The position numbers were made by a program, and so were the translations under genes. A DNA stretch of 35,565 nucleotides from Bacillota bacterium (lineage in GTDB: Bacteria; Bacillota; Clostridia; Peptostreptococcales; Anaerovoracaceae): contig JAFSHN010000053.1 of the NCBI GenBank assembly GCA_017440275.1, positions 1 through 35,565 on the forward strand, written 5' to 3'. The notes under the pieces were generated by a model. It had not been told where the DNA came from, ran no database searches, and was given only the letters and a program-made list of their open reading frames with translations. Shown here piece by piece: positions 15,174-24,404 of the stretch. Numbering within the stretch: position 1 is the first letter of the stretch; each line of letters opens with the position of its first letter.

Positions 15174-17252
15174 CTATAAACCATATTTAACTTTTTTTCT
15201 TGCAAGAGTTGCCTGAGGAATATTTAAAAATTCAGCAGCAGCCCTCGTAGTTTTTTGTTTTTCCAGGGCATACTCAATTAACTTCCGTTCTTGCTCTTCC
15301 ATTATTTTATTAAAATCCAAACTTTCTTCATTTTTCAATTCTCTTTTCAAATCTGACACCCTGTAATGATAAAGATTTTGGTTAAGAAGCATATCTATGG
15401 AGTATCCATCGATAGTTTTTCCCTTTTCAGCTATATAAAGTCTATGAACTGTATTTTCCAATTCCCTGACGTTGCCAGGCCAGTGATATTCTTTCAGTGC
15501 ATCATAAGCATCCTTTGCAAAAGTTTTTTCCACACCGTACTTCTTGCTGTAGTTCTTCAAAAAGGTATCAGACAGACAAACAATATCATCCTTCCTCATA
15601 CGAAGCGGAGGCACATTGATAAGACAGATATTTAATCTATAATACAAGTCTTCACGAAAACGTCCTTCTTCCACAAGTTTTTTCAGCGGAATATTATTTG
15701 CACAAACCACTCTCACATTCACGCGTTTAGGAGTAGTTCCGCCTACTCTGTAGTAAGTATTTTCTTGAAGAACCCTCAGCAGTTTCGACTGCATTGTCAA
15801 AGATAAACTACCTATCTCATCAAGAAAGAGGGTTCCGTTATTAGCCAGTTCGAAATAACCTTCCTTGCCGGAAGCCTGTGCGCCCGTAAACGAGCCTCTT
15901 TCATATCCAAAGAACTCCGATTCGGCAAGATTTTCTTGAATAGTAGCACAGTTAATTTTTATACACGGCTTTCCTCGGCGAGGGCTGTTTTGATGAATCA
16001 AATTAAAGACTTTTTCCTTACCTACACCTGTTTCTCCTTGAATTATGACATTACAGTCATATTGAGCTACGTTAAGAACCTCTTCTACCATAGTTTCAGT
16101 GACAGAACTCATATAAATAAAGTCATCTATCGTTTTAGCCGCATTCTGCGTTCTTTCTCTTTTCCCCTCCGTCGCAACAAAGCGTGCAATATCTGATTTA
16201 GATGCGAATTCATCAAGCATTTTAAATTCAGGCAAAGTTTTTTCAACAAAATCAACTGCGAAATCATAGGCATCATTGTCATATCCGTCAAGTGCATAGT
16301 GATCCACTTCTTTTCCCAAACAGTCAGCAATGAGAAGGCCCTGAGAATAACTGTTATTAATCCCCGTATAGCAAACCATGCCGCCGTCCTTAACTATACA
16401 ATTAGCTACGCTTTCGCTTCCTTTAATATTCTCCAAGTTCAAAACCACATCCATAAAGTCACGGTTTTCACCCTTCAATATAGCATCAAACGCCTCAATC
16501 GGAAGTCCCAGGTCGACGAAATATATATCGTCAACCAAATTACCTAAAATTTTCTTCACATCGCTCGATTTTGCAATATTAGTATAACTGCTATCAATAG
16601 CAAGAATGATTGACACTTGTCCAGGATTGCTGTCATTTACAAGACGAGCATACAAAATCACTTCCGCTAAGTTGGAACCAACAATTAAAGCCTTGGAAAT
16701 ATTCATTTTTTTAAATTCCTCAGAGAGATTGCACAAGTTGCCTTCTTCTTCAAGAGTGACAAGCAAATATTTACTGTCATTTCCATTAAAACGATCATGC
16801 TTGAACAATTTTACACTTTCAAAGCATATAGCATAACCCGTACATTTTATCTGACCATATGCAAAATCAACTTCTTCAATGGATTCCAAATATAAAGGCA
16901 GTCCCGCAAGAGGTGTCATACAGACAACATCATCCCCTACATTAAATCCTTCCAGTTCAAAATCAGGGGAAATATCTTCTATAGTACCGCAAAACAACCC
17001 GCTGCTTTCCGTATACGGGTTATGTATTTTGCCCCTCTCATTAACTATTTTTAATATTCTCTCTTTTATGCGATTCACATCGTAATCACAAATACTGCAA
17101 ATTTGATTAAAATTGCCGCGTTCAAAATCAATCAGATTTATCGCTATCTTCATTTCTTTCGATTTCAATATGGAAGAGTTGTCTAATTTCCAAGCAGTTA
17201 CAGGAATACTGCCCTTCGGTTCAACCACTCTGTCCAATCCAAAGCCTTTCAT
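15174..17252 (-). CDS. Sigma-54 activator with an N-terminal 3,5-diaminohexanoate dehydrogenase (Kdd)-like domain
   Basis: The product is 692 aa. Residues 1-350 resemble Kdd of lysine fermentation from end to end: DRVVEPKGSIP near the start, ERGKIHNPYTESSGL (72-86), VGDDVV (105-110), GYAICFES (139-146), and near 290-340 the GMVCYTG and LDGYDNDAYDF segments. Where Kdd has a glycine-rich Rossmann loop, this protein has VGSNLAE (191-197), so dinucleotide binding and catalysis are doubtful. The AAA+ domain (about 380-610) has Walker A GETGVGKE (406-413), GSFTGA (453-458) for sigma-54 contact, Walker B TLFLDE (474-479) and arginine fingers near 531-539. A TyrR/Fis-like HTH ends the protein (TRAAAEFLNIPQATLARK). 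It should sense a lysine-pathway intermediate and open the three sigma-54 promoters around it; the ligand is inference. Confidence 0.88.
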   Translation of the reverse strand: MKGFGLDRVVEPKGSIPVTAWKLDNSSILKSKEMKIAINLIDFERGNFNQICSICDYDVNRIKERILKIVNERGKIHNPYTESSGLFCGTIEDISPDFELEGFNVGDDVVCMTPLAGLPLYLESIEEVDFAYGQIKCTGYAICFESVKLFKHDRFNGNDSKYLLVTLEEEGNLCNLSEEFKKMNISKALIVGSNLAEVILYARLVNDSNPGQVSIILAIDSSYTNIAKSSDVKKILGNLVDDIYFVDLGLPIEAFDAILKGENRDFMDVVLNLENIKGSESVANCIVKDGGMVCYTGINNSYSQGLLIADCLGKEVDHYALDGYDNDAYDFAVDFVEKTLPEFKMLDEFASKSDIARFVATEGKRERTQNAAKTIDDFIYMSSVTETMVEEVLNVAQYDCNVIIQGETGVGKEKVFNLIHQNSPRRGKPCIKINCATIQENLAESEFFGYERGSFTGAQASGKEGYFELANNGTLFLDEIGSLSLTMQSKLLRVLQENTYYRVGGTTPKRVNVRVVCANNIPLKKLVEEGRFREDLYYRLNICLINVPPLRMRKDDIVCLSDTFLKNYSKKYGVEKTFAKDAYDALKEYHWPGNVRELENTVHRLYIAEKGKTIDGYSIDMLLNQNLYHYRVSDLKRELKNEESLDFNKIMEEQERKLIEYALEKQKTTRAAAEFLNIPQATLARKKVKYGL

Positions 17253-17282
17253 ATGTTCCCGTCTCCCTTTACAATAAGTATT

Positions 17283-17329
17283 GAGTCATTTTTGATTCGA
17301 AATTAAAGATATTATATCATTTTTGAATC
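17283..17329. promoter_or_regulatory. Paired activator-binding sites (UAS) for the NhaC-like gene and autoregulation
   Basis: GAGTC-ATTTTT-GATTC (17283-17298) is a full match to the site form seen at 14188-14236. ATATC-ATTTTT-GAATC (17314-17329) keeps the spacer and the right half-site. They lie 72-120 bp upstream of the sigma-54 element at 17401. They also overlap the activator's own minus-strand promoter, so autorepression is likely. Confidence 0.65.
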
Positions 17330-17340
17330 AGCATTGTCCA
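17311..17340 (-). promoter_or_regulatory. Sigma-70 promoter of the sigma-54 activator gene
   Basis: On the minus strand the -35 is TGGACA (17335-17340) and the -10 is TATAAT (17311-17316), with an 18-bp spacer that contains part of a putative activator site. The start codon is at 17252 with SD GGGAG. Confidence 0.65.
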
Positions 17341-17400
17341 CTTTTTTATCTTTTTTTCGTCAAAATGCGTTGTTTTATGCGTTTTCTTCTCGACAAAATT

Positions 17401-17417
17401 TTGGCATAATTTTTGCA
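17401..17417 (+). promoter_or_regulatory. Sigma-54 promoter of the NhaC-family antiporter gene
   Basis: TTGGCATAATTTTTGCA has 10 bases between GG and GC and a good -24/-12 fit. The start codon is 54 bp downstream. Confidence 0.88.
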
Positions 17418-17470
17418 TTGTTATAGCACGGAATTAAACATTAGATTTATTTATTATGGGAGGAAAACAA

Positions 17471-18949
17471 ATGAATTTTGTAACAGGATTTTTAAAGTTC
17501 TCTCCAGTATTCGTACTGGCAGGACTTATGATTTCCGGTCAGGACGCATTAATCGCTGCTTTCTTAGCTTGCGTTTATGCAATGATTATCGCTGGCGTAG
17601 TTGCTAAAGTTAAGTTCCAGGACGCTTTAGACTCCGCTATCGGCAGTGTTAGCCACATTCTGGTTGCTCTGTTTATCCTGATGTTCGCTTACGCTATGGC
17701 AAACGCATTCATGTCTTACGGCGTTGGCGCATCCATCATCAACATCGCATTATCCCTTGGTGTAACTGCTAAAACAGTTGCTGCTGTTGGTCTGGTATGC
17801 TGCGGTTTATTATCCGTTGCTACAGGTACTTCTTGGGGTACATTCGCTGCTTGCGCACCTATCTTCTTATGGTTATCCCACATCGTTGACGGTAACCCAT
17901 ACTTAACAGTATGCGCTATCGCAGGTGGTGCTTGCTTCGGCGACAACATCGGTCTTATCTCCGATACAACTATCGTATCTTCCGGTATCCAGGGCGTACA
18001 GGTAGTAGACAGAATCAGACACCAGGGTGTTTGGTCCGTATCCTGCTTAGTATTAGCTGCTGTAGCATTCATCGTTGCCGGTTTCGTAATGGGATTACCT
18101 GGAGAAACAGTTGATGGTTCTGCTGTAGTATCTCAGATTCCTGAAAACGTATGGACAGTATTAGAAGCAGAAAGACCTGCTGCTATTCCATTACTTGAAC
18201 AGGTTGCATCCGGTGTTCCTGTATACATGGTATTACCTTTAATTATCGTAATCGCTTTAGCTATTATGGGTCAGTCCACATTTATTTGTATCGGTTCCGG
18301 TCTGGTATCCGCTTACGTTTTAGGACTCTTCGCAGGTACTGCAGGAAACGTTCAGTCCTTATTAGATGACATCGTATACTCCGGTTTCGAAGAAGCTGGT
18401 GCTTGGGTAATCATCATGATGATGTGGGTTGCTGCTTTTGGTGGCGTAATGCAGAAGATGGATGCTTTTGCTCCTTTGGCTGCTTTCGTAGTAAAGATGT
18501 CCAAGAGAGTAAGAGGTCTGTTAACTTGGAACGCAGTTCTGTCCATTGCCGGTAACGCTGCTCTGGCAGACGAAATGGCTCAGATCGTAACAATCGGACC
18601 AGTTATCAAGCAGATCACAGAAGAAAACGTTGAAGGTTCCGAAGAAGATATGTACAAGTTATCTCTGAGAAACGCTACATTCGGCGACGCTATGGGTGTA
18701 TTCGGTTCCCAGCTGATTCCTTGGCACGTATACTTAGGATTCTACGTAGGTATCGCTTCCGGCGTATATCCATTAGTAGAAATCACTAACATGGACTTCT
18801 TAAAGTTCAACTTCATGGCTTACATCGCTGTAGGTTCTCTGTTACTCTTAACTTTCACTGGTTGGGACAGATTCGTTCCTCTGTTCAAGTTACCATCAGA
18901 GCCTGCTGTAAGATTAAAGAAGGCTACAAAGGTAGACGAAGCCGCTTAA
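17471..18949 (+). CDS. NhaC-family Na+/H+ antiporter-like transporter
   Basis: The product is 492 aa from the ATG at 17471. The ATG at 17456 overlaps the SD GGGAGG, which is correctly spaced for 17471. It has about 12 hydrophobic segments and the NhaC pattern: SVATGTSWGTFAACAPI (about 118-134), then GGACFGDNIGLISDTTIVSS (about 155-174), and in the C-terminal half NAALADEMAQIVTIGP and NATFGDAMGVFGSQLIPW. NhaC proteins exchange Na+ for H+; some relatives carry organic ions. Codon choice is strongly biased (many TCC, GTA, GCT), unlike its neighbours, as in highly expressed genes. It is controlled by a sigma-54 promoter with activator sites upstream and ends in a strong terminator. A link to uptake of the fermented amino acid, or to Na+ balance during fermentation, is inferred. 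Confidence 0.88.
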   Translation: MNFVTGFLKFSPVFVLAGLMISGQDALIAAFLACVYAMIIAGVVAKVKFQDALDSAIGSVSHILVALFILMFAYAMANAFMSYGVGASIINIALSLGVTAKTVAAVGLVCCGLLSVATGTSWGTFAACAPIFLWLSHIVDGNPYLTVCAIAGGACFGDNIGLISDTTIVSSGIQGVQVVDRIRHQGVWSVSCLVLAAVAFIVAGFVMGLPGETVDGSAVVSQIPENVWTVLEAERPAAIPLLEQVASGVPVYMVLPLIIVIALAIMGQSTFICIGSGLVSAYVLGLFAGTAGNVQSLLDDIVYSGFEEAGAWVIIMMMWVAAFGGVMQKMDAFAPLAAFVVKMSKRVRGLLTWNAVLSIAGNAALADEMAQIVTIGPVIKQITEENVEGSEEDMYKLSLRNATFGDAMGVFGSQLIPWHVYLGFYVGIASGVYPLVEITNMDFLKFNFMAYIAVGSLLLLTFTGWDRFVPLFKLPSEPAVRLKKATKVDEAA

Positions 18950-18981
18950 TATCAACTTTAGTTTAGACTTAATTCCAACAT

Positions 18982-19012
18982 AAAAGACGCTCAAAACTTT
19001 GAGCGTCTTTTT
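18982..19012. terminator. Terminator after the NhaC-like gene
   Basis: The 14-bp complementary arms AAAAGACGCTCAAA/TTTGAGCGTCTTTT leave almost no loop, so the innermost pairs must open. A T-run follows. Confidence 0.88.
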
Positions 19013-19017
19013 ATATT

Positions 19018-19494
19018 CTATATAAGTGCTGCCACTCCATAAGTTGCAATCGTAACTACAATACCTGCAATCACAACGCCTAATACAATGGCCGGCATTG
19101 CTCTTTTTAACTGCATATCAAGCATTGCTGCAACCAATGCACCTGTCCAGGCGCCTGTTCCCGGAAGCGGAATCGCAACCAGTACCAGCAATCCCCAGAA
19201 CTCGTATTTTAGCACCTGTTCTTTCTTTTTATCAGCCTTTTCTTCCATCTTATGAACGATGTTGGCCAGGAATTCACTTTTGCCCTGCATCCATTTAAAA
19301 ATCTTACGAATGAAGATTATTATAAAAGGAACAGGAACCAAATTCCCTAAAATAGCCACCAGCAAAGCCGGTCCTACATCAAGACCATTTAAAACTCCGA
19401 GAGGAATCGCCCCTCTGAGTTCTATTACCGGAACCATCGATACAAGGAAAGTCATTATTAAATTTCCTGCCGTAGTACCCCATAATGAAAACAT
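19018..19494 (-). CDS. Sm_multidrug_ex (COG2426) small membrane protein
   Basis: The product is 158 aa with about four or five hydrophobic segments and a charged cytosolic loop (about 68-92, rich in Lys and Glu). The family marks are VSMVPVIELRGAIPLG near residue 20, GNLVPVPFIIIF, and AIPLPGTGAWTGALVA near residue 108. The family name 'putative small multidrug export protein' is historical; transport has not been shown for most members. It follows ppdK but is separated from it by a hairpin terminator at 19533-19563, so it may have its own weak expression. Confidence 0.85.
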   Translation of the reverse strand: MFSLWGTTAGNLIMTFLVSMVPVIELRGAIPLGVLNGLDVGPALLVAILGNLVPVPFIIIFIRKIFKWMQGKSEFLANIVHKMEEKADKKKEQVLKYEFWGLLVLVAIPLPGTGAWTGALVAAMLDMQLKRAMPAIVLGVVIAGIVVTIATYGVAALI

Positions 19495-19532
19495 TTGCTC
19501 AGTCCTCGTTTCTTCTTTAGTAAATCAGTTAA

Positions 19533-19563
19533 AAGTGTGCGGCTTAATTATGACCGCACACTT
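19533..19563 (-). terminator. Terminator after ppdK
   Basis: The 10-bp stem AAGTGTGCGG/CCGCACACTT (19533-19542 with 19554-19563) is followed on the minus strand by a short TTTT run. Confidence 0.75.
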
Positions 19564-19575
19564 CATATAAATCTG

Positions 19576-22200
19576 CTATTTGCTATTTACTGCAGCCTGT
19601 GCTGCCGCGAGTCTAGCAATCGGCACTCTGAAAGGTGAACATGAAACATAATTCAGCCCAACTTCATGGCAGAAAGCAATAGTTTTAGGATCTCCGCCGT
19701 GTTCACCGCAGATACCAAGTTTAATCTTAGCTCTTGTTTGTTTTCCTGCAGATGCAGCCATTTTGATCAGCTTACCAACGCCTTTAACATCAAGAGTCTG
19801 GAACGGATCCTCCTCAAGGATACCCTTGTTAACATAGGTTTCAATGAGTTTTCCTGTATCATCGCGGGAGAATCCAAATGTCATCTGTGTCAGGTCGTTT
19901 GTACCGAAGGAGAAGAATTCCGCTTCTTTCGCAATTTCTTCAGCATCCAGTGCTGCTCTAGGAGTTTCTATCATAGTACCGACCATATAGTCGAGTTCCA
20001 TATCATATTCCGCAATACATCTGTTGGCTGTTTCAACAACCACTTTTTTAACATCTGTTAATTCAGCCAATGAGCCTACCAACGGAATCATAATTTCAGG
20101 AACGATGTCGACATTATCTTCCTTCTTCACTTCCAATGCAGCACTGATTATAGCTTCAGTCTGCATCTTTGCAATTTCCGGATATGTAACAGCCAATCTG
20201 CATCCTCTGTGACCCAGCATCGGATTCTGTTCATGAAGTTCTGCAACCTTGCCTGCAACCTTTTCATAAGGAACGTCCATAATTTCAGCAACTTCCCTGA
20301 TTTCTTCTTCTGTATGCGGAAGGAATTCGTGTAAAGGCGGATCAAGGAGTCTGATTGTAACAGGTCTTTCTCCCATTACTTTATAGATTTCCTTGAAGTC
20401 GCTCTGTTGATAAGGTCTGAGAGCTTCCAAAGCCTCTACTCTTTCTTCAACTGTATCTGCCAAAATCATTCTTCTAATGGCAGGAATTCTTTCCTCATCA
20501 AAGAACATATGCTCAGTTCTGCAAAGACCAATTCCTTCTGCACCGAATTCCACTGCCTGAGCAGCGTCTCTCGGATTATCAGCATTGGCTCTGATCTTGA
20601 GATTTCTGATTTCATCAGCCCAATCCATCAGTTCGCCAAAATCATCCGAAACTTCCGGATCAACAGTTTTAATCTGTCCACAGTACACTTTACCTGTGCT
20701 TCCGTCTATGGATATGTAGTCGCCTTCAGAAAATTCTTCATCGCCTACTATCATAGTTTTAGTTTCTTCACTTACGATAATACCAGAACAGCCTGCTACA
20801 CAGCATTTGCCCATACCTCTTGCAACTACTGCAGCGTGGGAAGTCATGCCGCCTCTTGCAGTCAGAATACCTTCTGCTGCAACCATTCCGGCCAAATCTT
20901 CAGGAGAAGTTTCTTCTCTTACCAAAAGGACTTTCTTGCCTTCTGCTGCAGCTTCTGCCGCTTCTTCAGCTGTGAAGTAAATCATACCGCAAGCAGCTCC
21001 CGGAGATGCAGGTAGTCCTGTTGCAATTACTTCTGCGTTTTTAAGTTCTTTTTTGTCAAACGTAGGATGCAGAAGCTGGTCAATCTGAGCAGGTTCCATT
21101 CTTGTAATGGCTGTTTCCTTATCAATTAAACCTTCTTCTACCATATCAACGGCAACCTTTACCGCAGCCTGTGCAGTTCTCTTGCCGTTTCTTGTCTGTA
21201 ACATGTACAGTTTGCCTCTTTCAACTGTAAACTCCATATCCTGCATATCTTTGTAATGCTTTTCAAGGAGTTCTGCAATTCTTGTGAAGTCCGCATAAGC
21301 TTCAGGGAAGGCTTCTGCCATTTTTTCAATGTCTACAGGAGTTCTTACCCCTGCTACTACGTCTTCGCCCTGTGCATTTACAAGGAATTCTCCAAAAATC
21401 TTCTTTGTTCCGTCTGCAGGGTTTCTTGTGAAAGCAACACCTGTGCCGGATGTGTTACCCATGTTACCGAATACCATGGATTGTACATTTACAGCTGTAC
21501 CTAAACTGTCTGAAATTCCATTTAATTTTCTGTAAAGAATAGCTCTGTCGTTATTCCAGGATCTGAAAACAGCCTTAACCGCTTCGATGAGTTGCACTTT
21601 TGGATCCTGCGGAAAATCAACACCTGTATTCTTTTTTACAATTTTCTTATATTCTACTATAACTTCTTCCAAGTCTTCAGCAGTAAGATCAACGTCGTAC
21701 TTAACGCCTTTTGCTTCCTTTCGGCCATCAAATATCTTGTCGAAATTCTTCTTTGGAATTTCTAAAACTACATTGCCGAACATCTGGATGAATCTGCGAT
21801 AGCTGTCCATCGCAAATCTTCTGTTTTCAGTCAACGCAGCTAAACCTTCAACACTCTGGTCGTTGAGTCCCAAATTAAGAATCGTATCCATCATACCCGG
21901 CATCGAAATTACAGAACCGGAACGTACTGAAACCAGTAACGGATTGTCAGTGGACCCGAATTTCTTGCCCATAACATTTTCCAATTCTTCGATTTTTTCA
22001 TAAATGCCTTGGATAATATCATCGCCTATAACTTTGCCTTCTTCGTAATATCTGTTACAAGCTGATGTGGTGATTGTAAACCCAAATGGTACAGGTAATC
22101 CAATCTTGGTCATTTCTGCCAGATTAGCACCCTTGCCACCTAAGAGTTCTCTCATTTCCTTCGATCCTTCGTTAAAGGAATAGATAAATTTTTCGTTCAT
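19576..22200 (-). CDS. ppdK: Pyruvate, phosphate dikinase
   Basis: The product is 874 aa, normal for PPDK, which interconverts pyruvate + ATP + Pi and PEP + AMP + PPi in the cytosol. In order it has the N-terminal nucleotide-binding domain (GGKGANLAEM near residue 20, SGSVISMPGMMDTILNLG near 95), the phosphohistidine domain with GGMTSHAAVVARGMGK near 450, and the C-terminal PEP/pyruvate barrel with GICGEHGGDP and the closing YVSCSPFRVPIARLAAAQA. It lies 19 bp downstream of glyRS in a long minus-strand operon. In amino-acid fermenters PPDK often runs toward PEP for gluconeogenesis, or toward pyruvate with PPi reuse. Confidence 0.97.
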   Translation of the reverse strand: MNEKFIYSFNEGSKEMRELLGGKGANLAEMTKIGLPVPFGFTITTSACNRYYEEGKVIGDDIIQGIYEKIEELENVMGKKFGSTDNPLLVSVRSGSVISMPGMMDTILNLGLNDQSVEGLAALTENRRFAMDSYRRFIQMFGNVVLEIPKKNFDKIFDGRKEAKGVKYDVDLTAEDLEEVIVEYKKIVKKNTGVDFPQDPKVQLIEAVKAVFRSWNNDRAILYRKLNGISDSLGTAVNVQSMVFGNMGNTSGTGVAFTRNPADGTKKIFGEFLVNAQGEDVVAGVRTPVDIEKMAEAFPEAYADFTRIAELLEKHYKDMQDMEFTVERGKLYMLQTRNGKRTAQAAVKVAVDMVEEGLIDKETAITRMEPAQIDQLLHPTFDKKELKNAEVIATGLPASPGAACGMIYFTAEEAAEAAAEGKKVLLVREETSPEDLAGMVAAEGILTARGGMTSHAAVVARGMGKCCVAGCSGIIVSEETKTMIVGDEEFSEGDYISIDGSTGKVYCGQIKTVDPEVSDDFGELMDWADEIRNLKIRANADNPRDAAQAVEFGAEGIGLCRTEHMFFDEERIPAIRRMILADTVEERVEALEALRPYQQSDFKEIYKVMGERPVTIRLLDPPLHEFLPHTEEEIREVAEIMDVPYEKVAGKVAELHEQNPMLGHRGCRLAVTYPEIAKMQTEAIISAALEVKKEDNVDIVPEIMIPLVGSLAELTDVKKVVVETANRCIAEYDMELDYMVGTMIETPRAALDAEEIAKEAEFFSFGTNDLTQMTFGFSRDDTGKLIETYVNKGILEEDPFQTLDVKGVGKLIKMAASAGKQTRAKIKLGICGEHGGDPKTIAFCHEVGLNYVSCSPFRVPIARLAAAQAAVNSK

Positions 22201-22219
22201 GCCTCTCCATTTCCGTCAA

Positions 22220-23623
22220 TTAAAATGACAATCTTTCCTCGATGTATGCGCGAACTTCGGAAACAGGGATTCTTACTTGTTCCATTGTGTCTCTGTCACG
22301 GACAGTTACACATCCGTCAGTTTCAGTGTCGAAGTCTACGCATATGCAGAATGGAGTTCCTATTTCGTCTTCTCTTCTATATCTCTTACCGATTGAACCC
22401 GCTGCATCGTAGTCAACCATGAAGTACTTAGCCAGTTCCTCATAAATTGGCTCCGCTATTGGTGATAACTTCTTAGCAAGAGGTAATACAGCAGCCTTGA
22501 ACGGAGCAAGAGCAGGGTGGAATTTCAGAACGACTCTGGTGTCTTCCTTACCGTTTGCGTCTGTGAGAACCTCTTCATTATATGCATCAATCAGGAACGC
22601 CAATGCAACTCTGTCGGCTCCTAATGATGGTTCGATTACATAAGGGATATATTTTTCACCTGTTTCAGAATCTACATAGCTCAGATCCTGATTTGATGTG
22701 TTGATATGCTGAGTCAGGTCAAAGTTAGTTCTGTCAGCGATACCCCACAGTTCACCCCAACCGAACGGGAACAGATATTCAATATCTGTTGTTGCGTTGG
22801 AATAGTGGGATAATTCTTCCTGTTCATGGTCACGAGTTCTGATATTTTCCATAGTCATATTCAGGCTCTTCAGGAAGTTTACACAGTATTCCTTCCAGTA
22901 TGCAAACCATTCCAGGTCAGTTCCCGGTTTGCAGAAGAATTCAAGTTCCATCTGTTCGAACTCTCTTGTTCTGAAAGTGAAGTTCCCAGGTGTGATTTCA
23001 TTTCTGAAAGACTTACCGATCTGTGCAATACCGAACGGAACTTTCTTTCTTGCTGATCTCTGCACGTTTCTGAAGTTTACGAAAATACCCTGAGCAGTTT
23101 CAGGTCTCAGGTAAATTTCAGCCTTGGAGTCTTCTGTAACCCCCTGGAAAGTCTTGAACATCAGGTTGAACTGACGAATGCCTGTGAAGTCGGACTTGCC
23201 GCATTCAGGACAAGCAATCTTGTGTTCTGCAATATAGTTTTCCATCTGTTCGTTGGACCAACCGTCAACAACAACATCTTCAATGTTGTGTTCATGCATA
23301 TAATCTTCAATAAGCTTATCAGCTCTGAATCTTGCCTTACATCCCTTGCAGTCAATCAGAGGATCGGAGAATCCGCCAACGTGTCCGGAAGCAACCCAAG
23401 TCTTAGGATTCATCAGGATTGCAGCATCAAGACCTACGTTGTACTTTGATTCCTGAACAAATTTTTTCCACCATGCTTTCTTTACATTGTTCTTGAATTC
23501 AACGCCCAGAGGACCGTAGTCCCATGTGTTTGCAAGGCCACCGTAAATTTCTGAGCCCGGGAAGATAAAGCCTCTGTTTTTAGACAGGGCAACGATTTTT
23601 TCCATAGTTACATCTTTTTTCAT
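22220..23623 (-). CDS. glyQS: Glycyl-tRNA synthetase, dimeric (alpha2) type
   Basis: The product is 467 aa, a class II synthetase. Motif 1 lies in the early region [23 protein letters not shown]. Zinc-binding cysteines are seen in DCKGCKARF and CPECGKSDF. Motif 2 is [26 protein letters not shown], and motif 3 is the [10 protein letters not shown] region. The C-terminal anticodon-binding domain spans about 365-467. This is the archaeal/eukaryal-like single-chain form, not the alpha/beta GlyQ-GlyS form of Bacillus. Only 37 bp separates it from the gene upstream, so there is no room for a T-box leader directly in front. Confidence 0.96.
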   Translation of the reverse strand: MKKDVTMEKIVALSKNRGFIFPGSEIYGGLANTWDYGPLGVEFKNNVKKAWWKKFVQESKYNVGLDAAILMNPKTWVASGHVGGFSDPLIDCKGCKARFRADKLIEDYMHEHNIEDVVVDGWSNEQMENYIAEHKIACPECGKSDFTGIRQFNLMFKTFQGVTEDSKAEIYLRPETAQGIFVNFRNVQRSARKKVPFGIAQIGKSFRNEITPGNFTFRTREFEQMELEFFCKPGTDLEWFAYWKEYCVNFLKSLNMTMENIRTRDHEQEELSHYSNATTDIEYLFPFGWGELWGIADRTNFDLTQHINTSNQDLSYVDSETGEKYIPYVIEPSLGADRVALAFLIDAYNEEVLTDANGKEDTRVVLKFHPALAPFKAAVLPLAKKLSPIAEPIYEELAKYFMVDYDAAGSIGKRYRREDEIGTPFCICVDFDTETDGCVTVRDRDTMEQVRIPVSEVRAYIEERLSF

Positions 23624-23660
23624 TTTTTAATAAACTCCTATTATGTCCAGTATTTAAATT

Positions 23661-24386
23661 TTATTTTTCGATTGCATCTTCAATCTTTTCTTCAACTTCT
23701 TCAATCTTAGCTTCTGCCTTGTCTGCTAAGTCTTCTAATTTTTCTTCTGCTTCGTCAAAGAAACATTCAACTTCAATTTCAATATCGTCTTTCTTTTCTT
23801 TGATTTCGTTCCATTTTTCAGTTACAACATCTTTAACCTGGTTGTAAACTTCAACGCTCTTGCCTTTGATTTCTTCCATGTAATCAGGCGCCTTTTCCTT
23901 AACATCTTCAGCAACTGCTGCACCCTTTGCAACAACTTCGTCCATTACTACGGAACCCTTTTCCTTAACGTCTGCTGCAAGACCTTCAGCTTTTGCAGAA
24001 ATGTCCACTACTGTTCCGTCATCCTTTGTAAGTTCAATCTGGCACTTGAAACCGAAAGCTGCGATTGCTGCTGCGATAACGCCCCAAGGAGCTACCAGTG
24101 TTCCTACAAGACCTACGTTTAAAGGAATGTTAACAATTGTTTCATCGTCCTTCTTAACAGAAATCTTTGTTACATTACCCTTCTTAACCAGTTCTTTAAT
24201 CTTTTCAACTGTTTCGTCAGCAAAATCTGTAGCTTTGTTTCCTGACTTCAGGTTAATTGTTTCTTCAATTGCAATAATAGCATCTACTACGCTGCCTTCT
24301 GCAGCTTCCAGTGCTTCCTTTGCTTCTTTGTATGATACCCCTGTTCTGTCCTTGACTAATTCGATTTTTTCTAATGTAATTTCCAT
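23661..24386 (-). CDS. DUF4342 protein with UBA-like N-terminus and long helical tail
   Basis: The product is 241 aa. Residues 1-42 (LVKDRTGVSYKEAKEALEAAEGSVVDAII) look like the UBA-like domain also found in EF-Ts. Residues about 60-125 match DUF4342, including a hydrophobic stretch VGLVGTLVAPWGVIAAAIAAFG that could be a membrane hairpin. The rest (about 140-241) is Lys/Glu-rich and predicted as helix or coiled coil, with repeats of DVKEK and KIEE type. Function is unknown. It sits between recO and glyRS in the same operon, 18 bp after recO. Confidence 0.75.
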   Translation of the reverse strand: MEITLEKIELVKDRTGVSYKEAKEALEAAEGSVVDAIIAIEETINLKSGNKATDFADETVEKIKELVKKGNVTKISVKKDDETIVNIPLNVGLVGTLVAPWGVIAAAIAAFGFKCQIELTKDDGTVVDISAKAEGLAADVKEKGSVVMDEVVAKGAAVAEDVKEKAPDYMEEIKGKSVEVYNQVKDVVTEKWNEIKEKKDDIEIEVECFFDEAEEKLEDLADKAEAKIEEVEEKIEDAIEK

Positions 24387-24404
24387 CTTAATACCTCCAT
24401 TATT

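Noticed and set aside
17716..18072. 118-codon minus-strand frame inside the NhaC-like gene
   Set aside because: It is explained by the strong codon bias of the real gene; it has no SD and no protein-like pattern.
19666..20061. Plus-strand frames opposite ppdK
   Set aside because: They are Cys/Phe/Ser-rich shadows of a well-defined 874-aa enzyme.
22220..23660. T-box leader for glycyl-tRNA synthetase
   Set aside because: Only 37 bp separates the gene from the one upstream, too little for a T-box.
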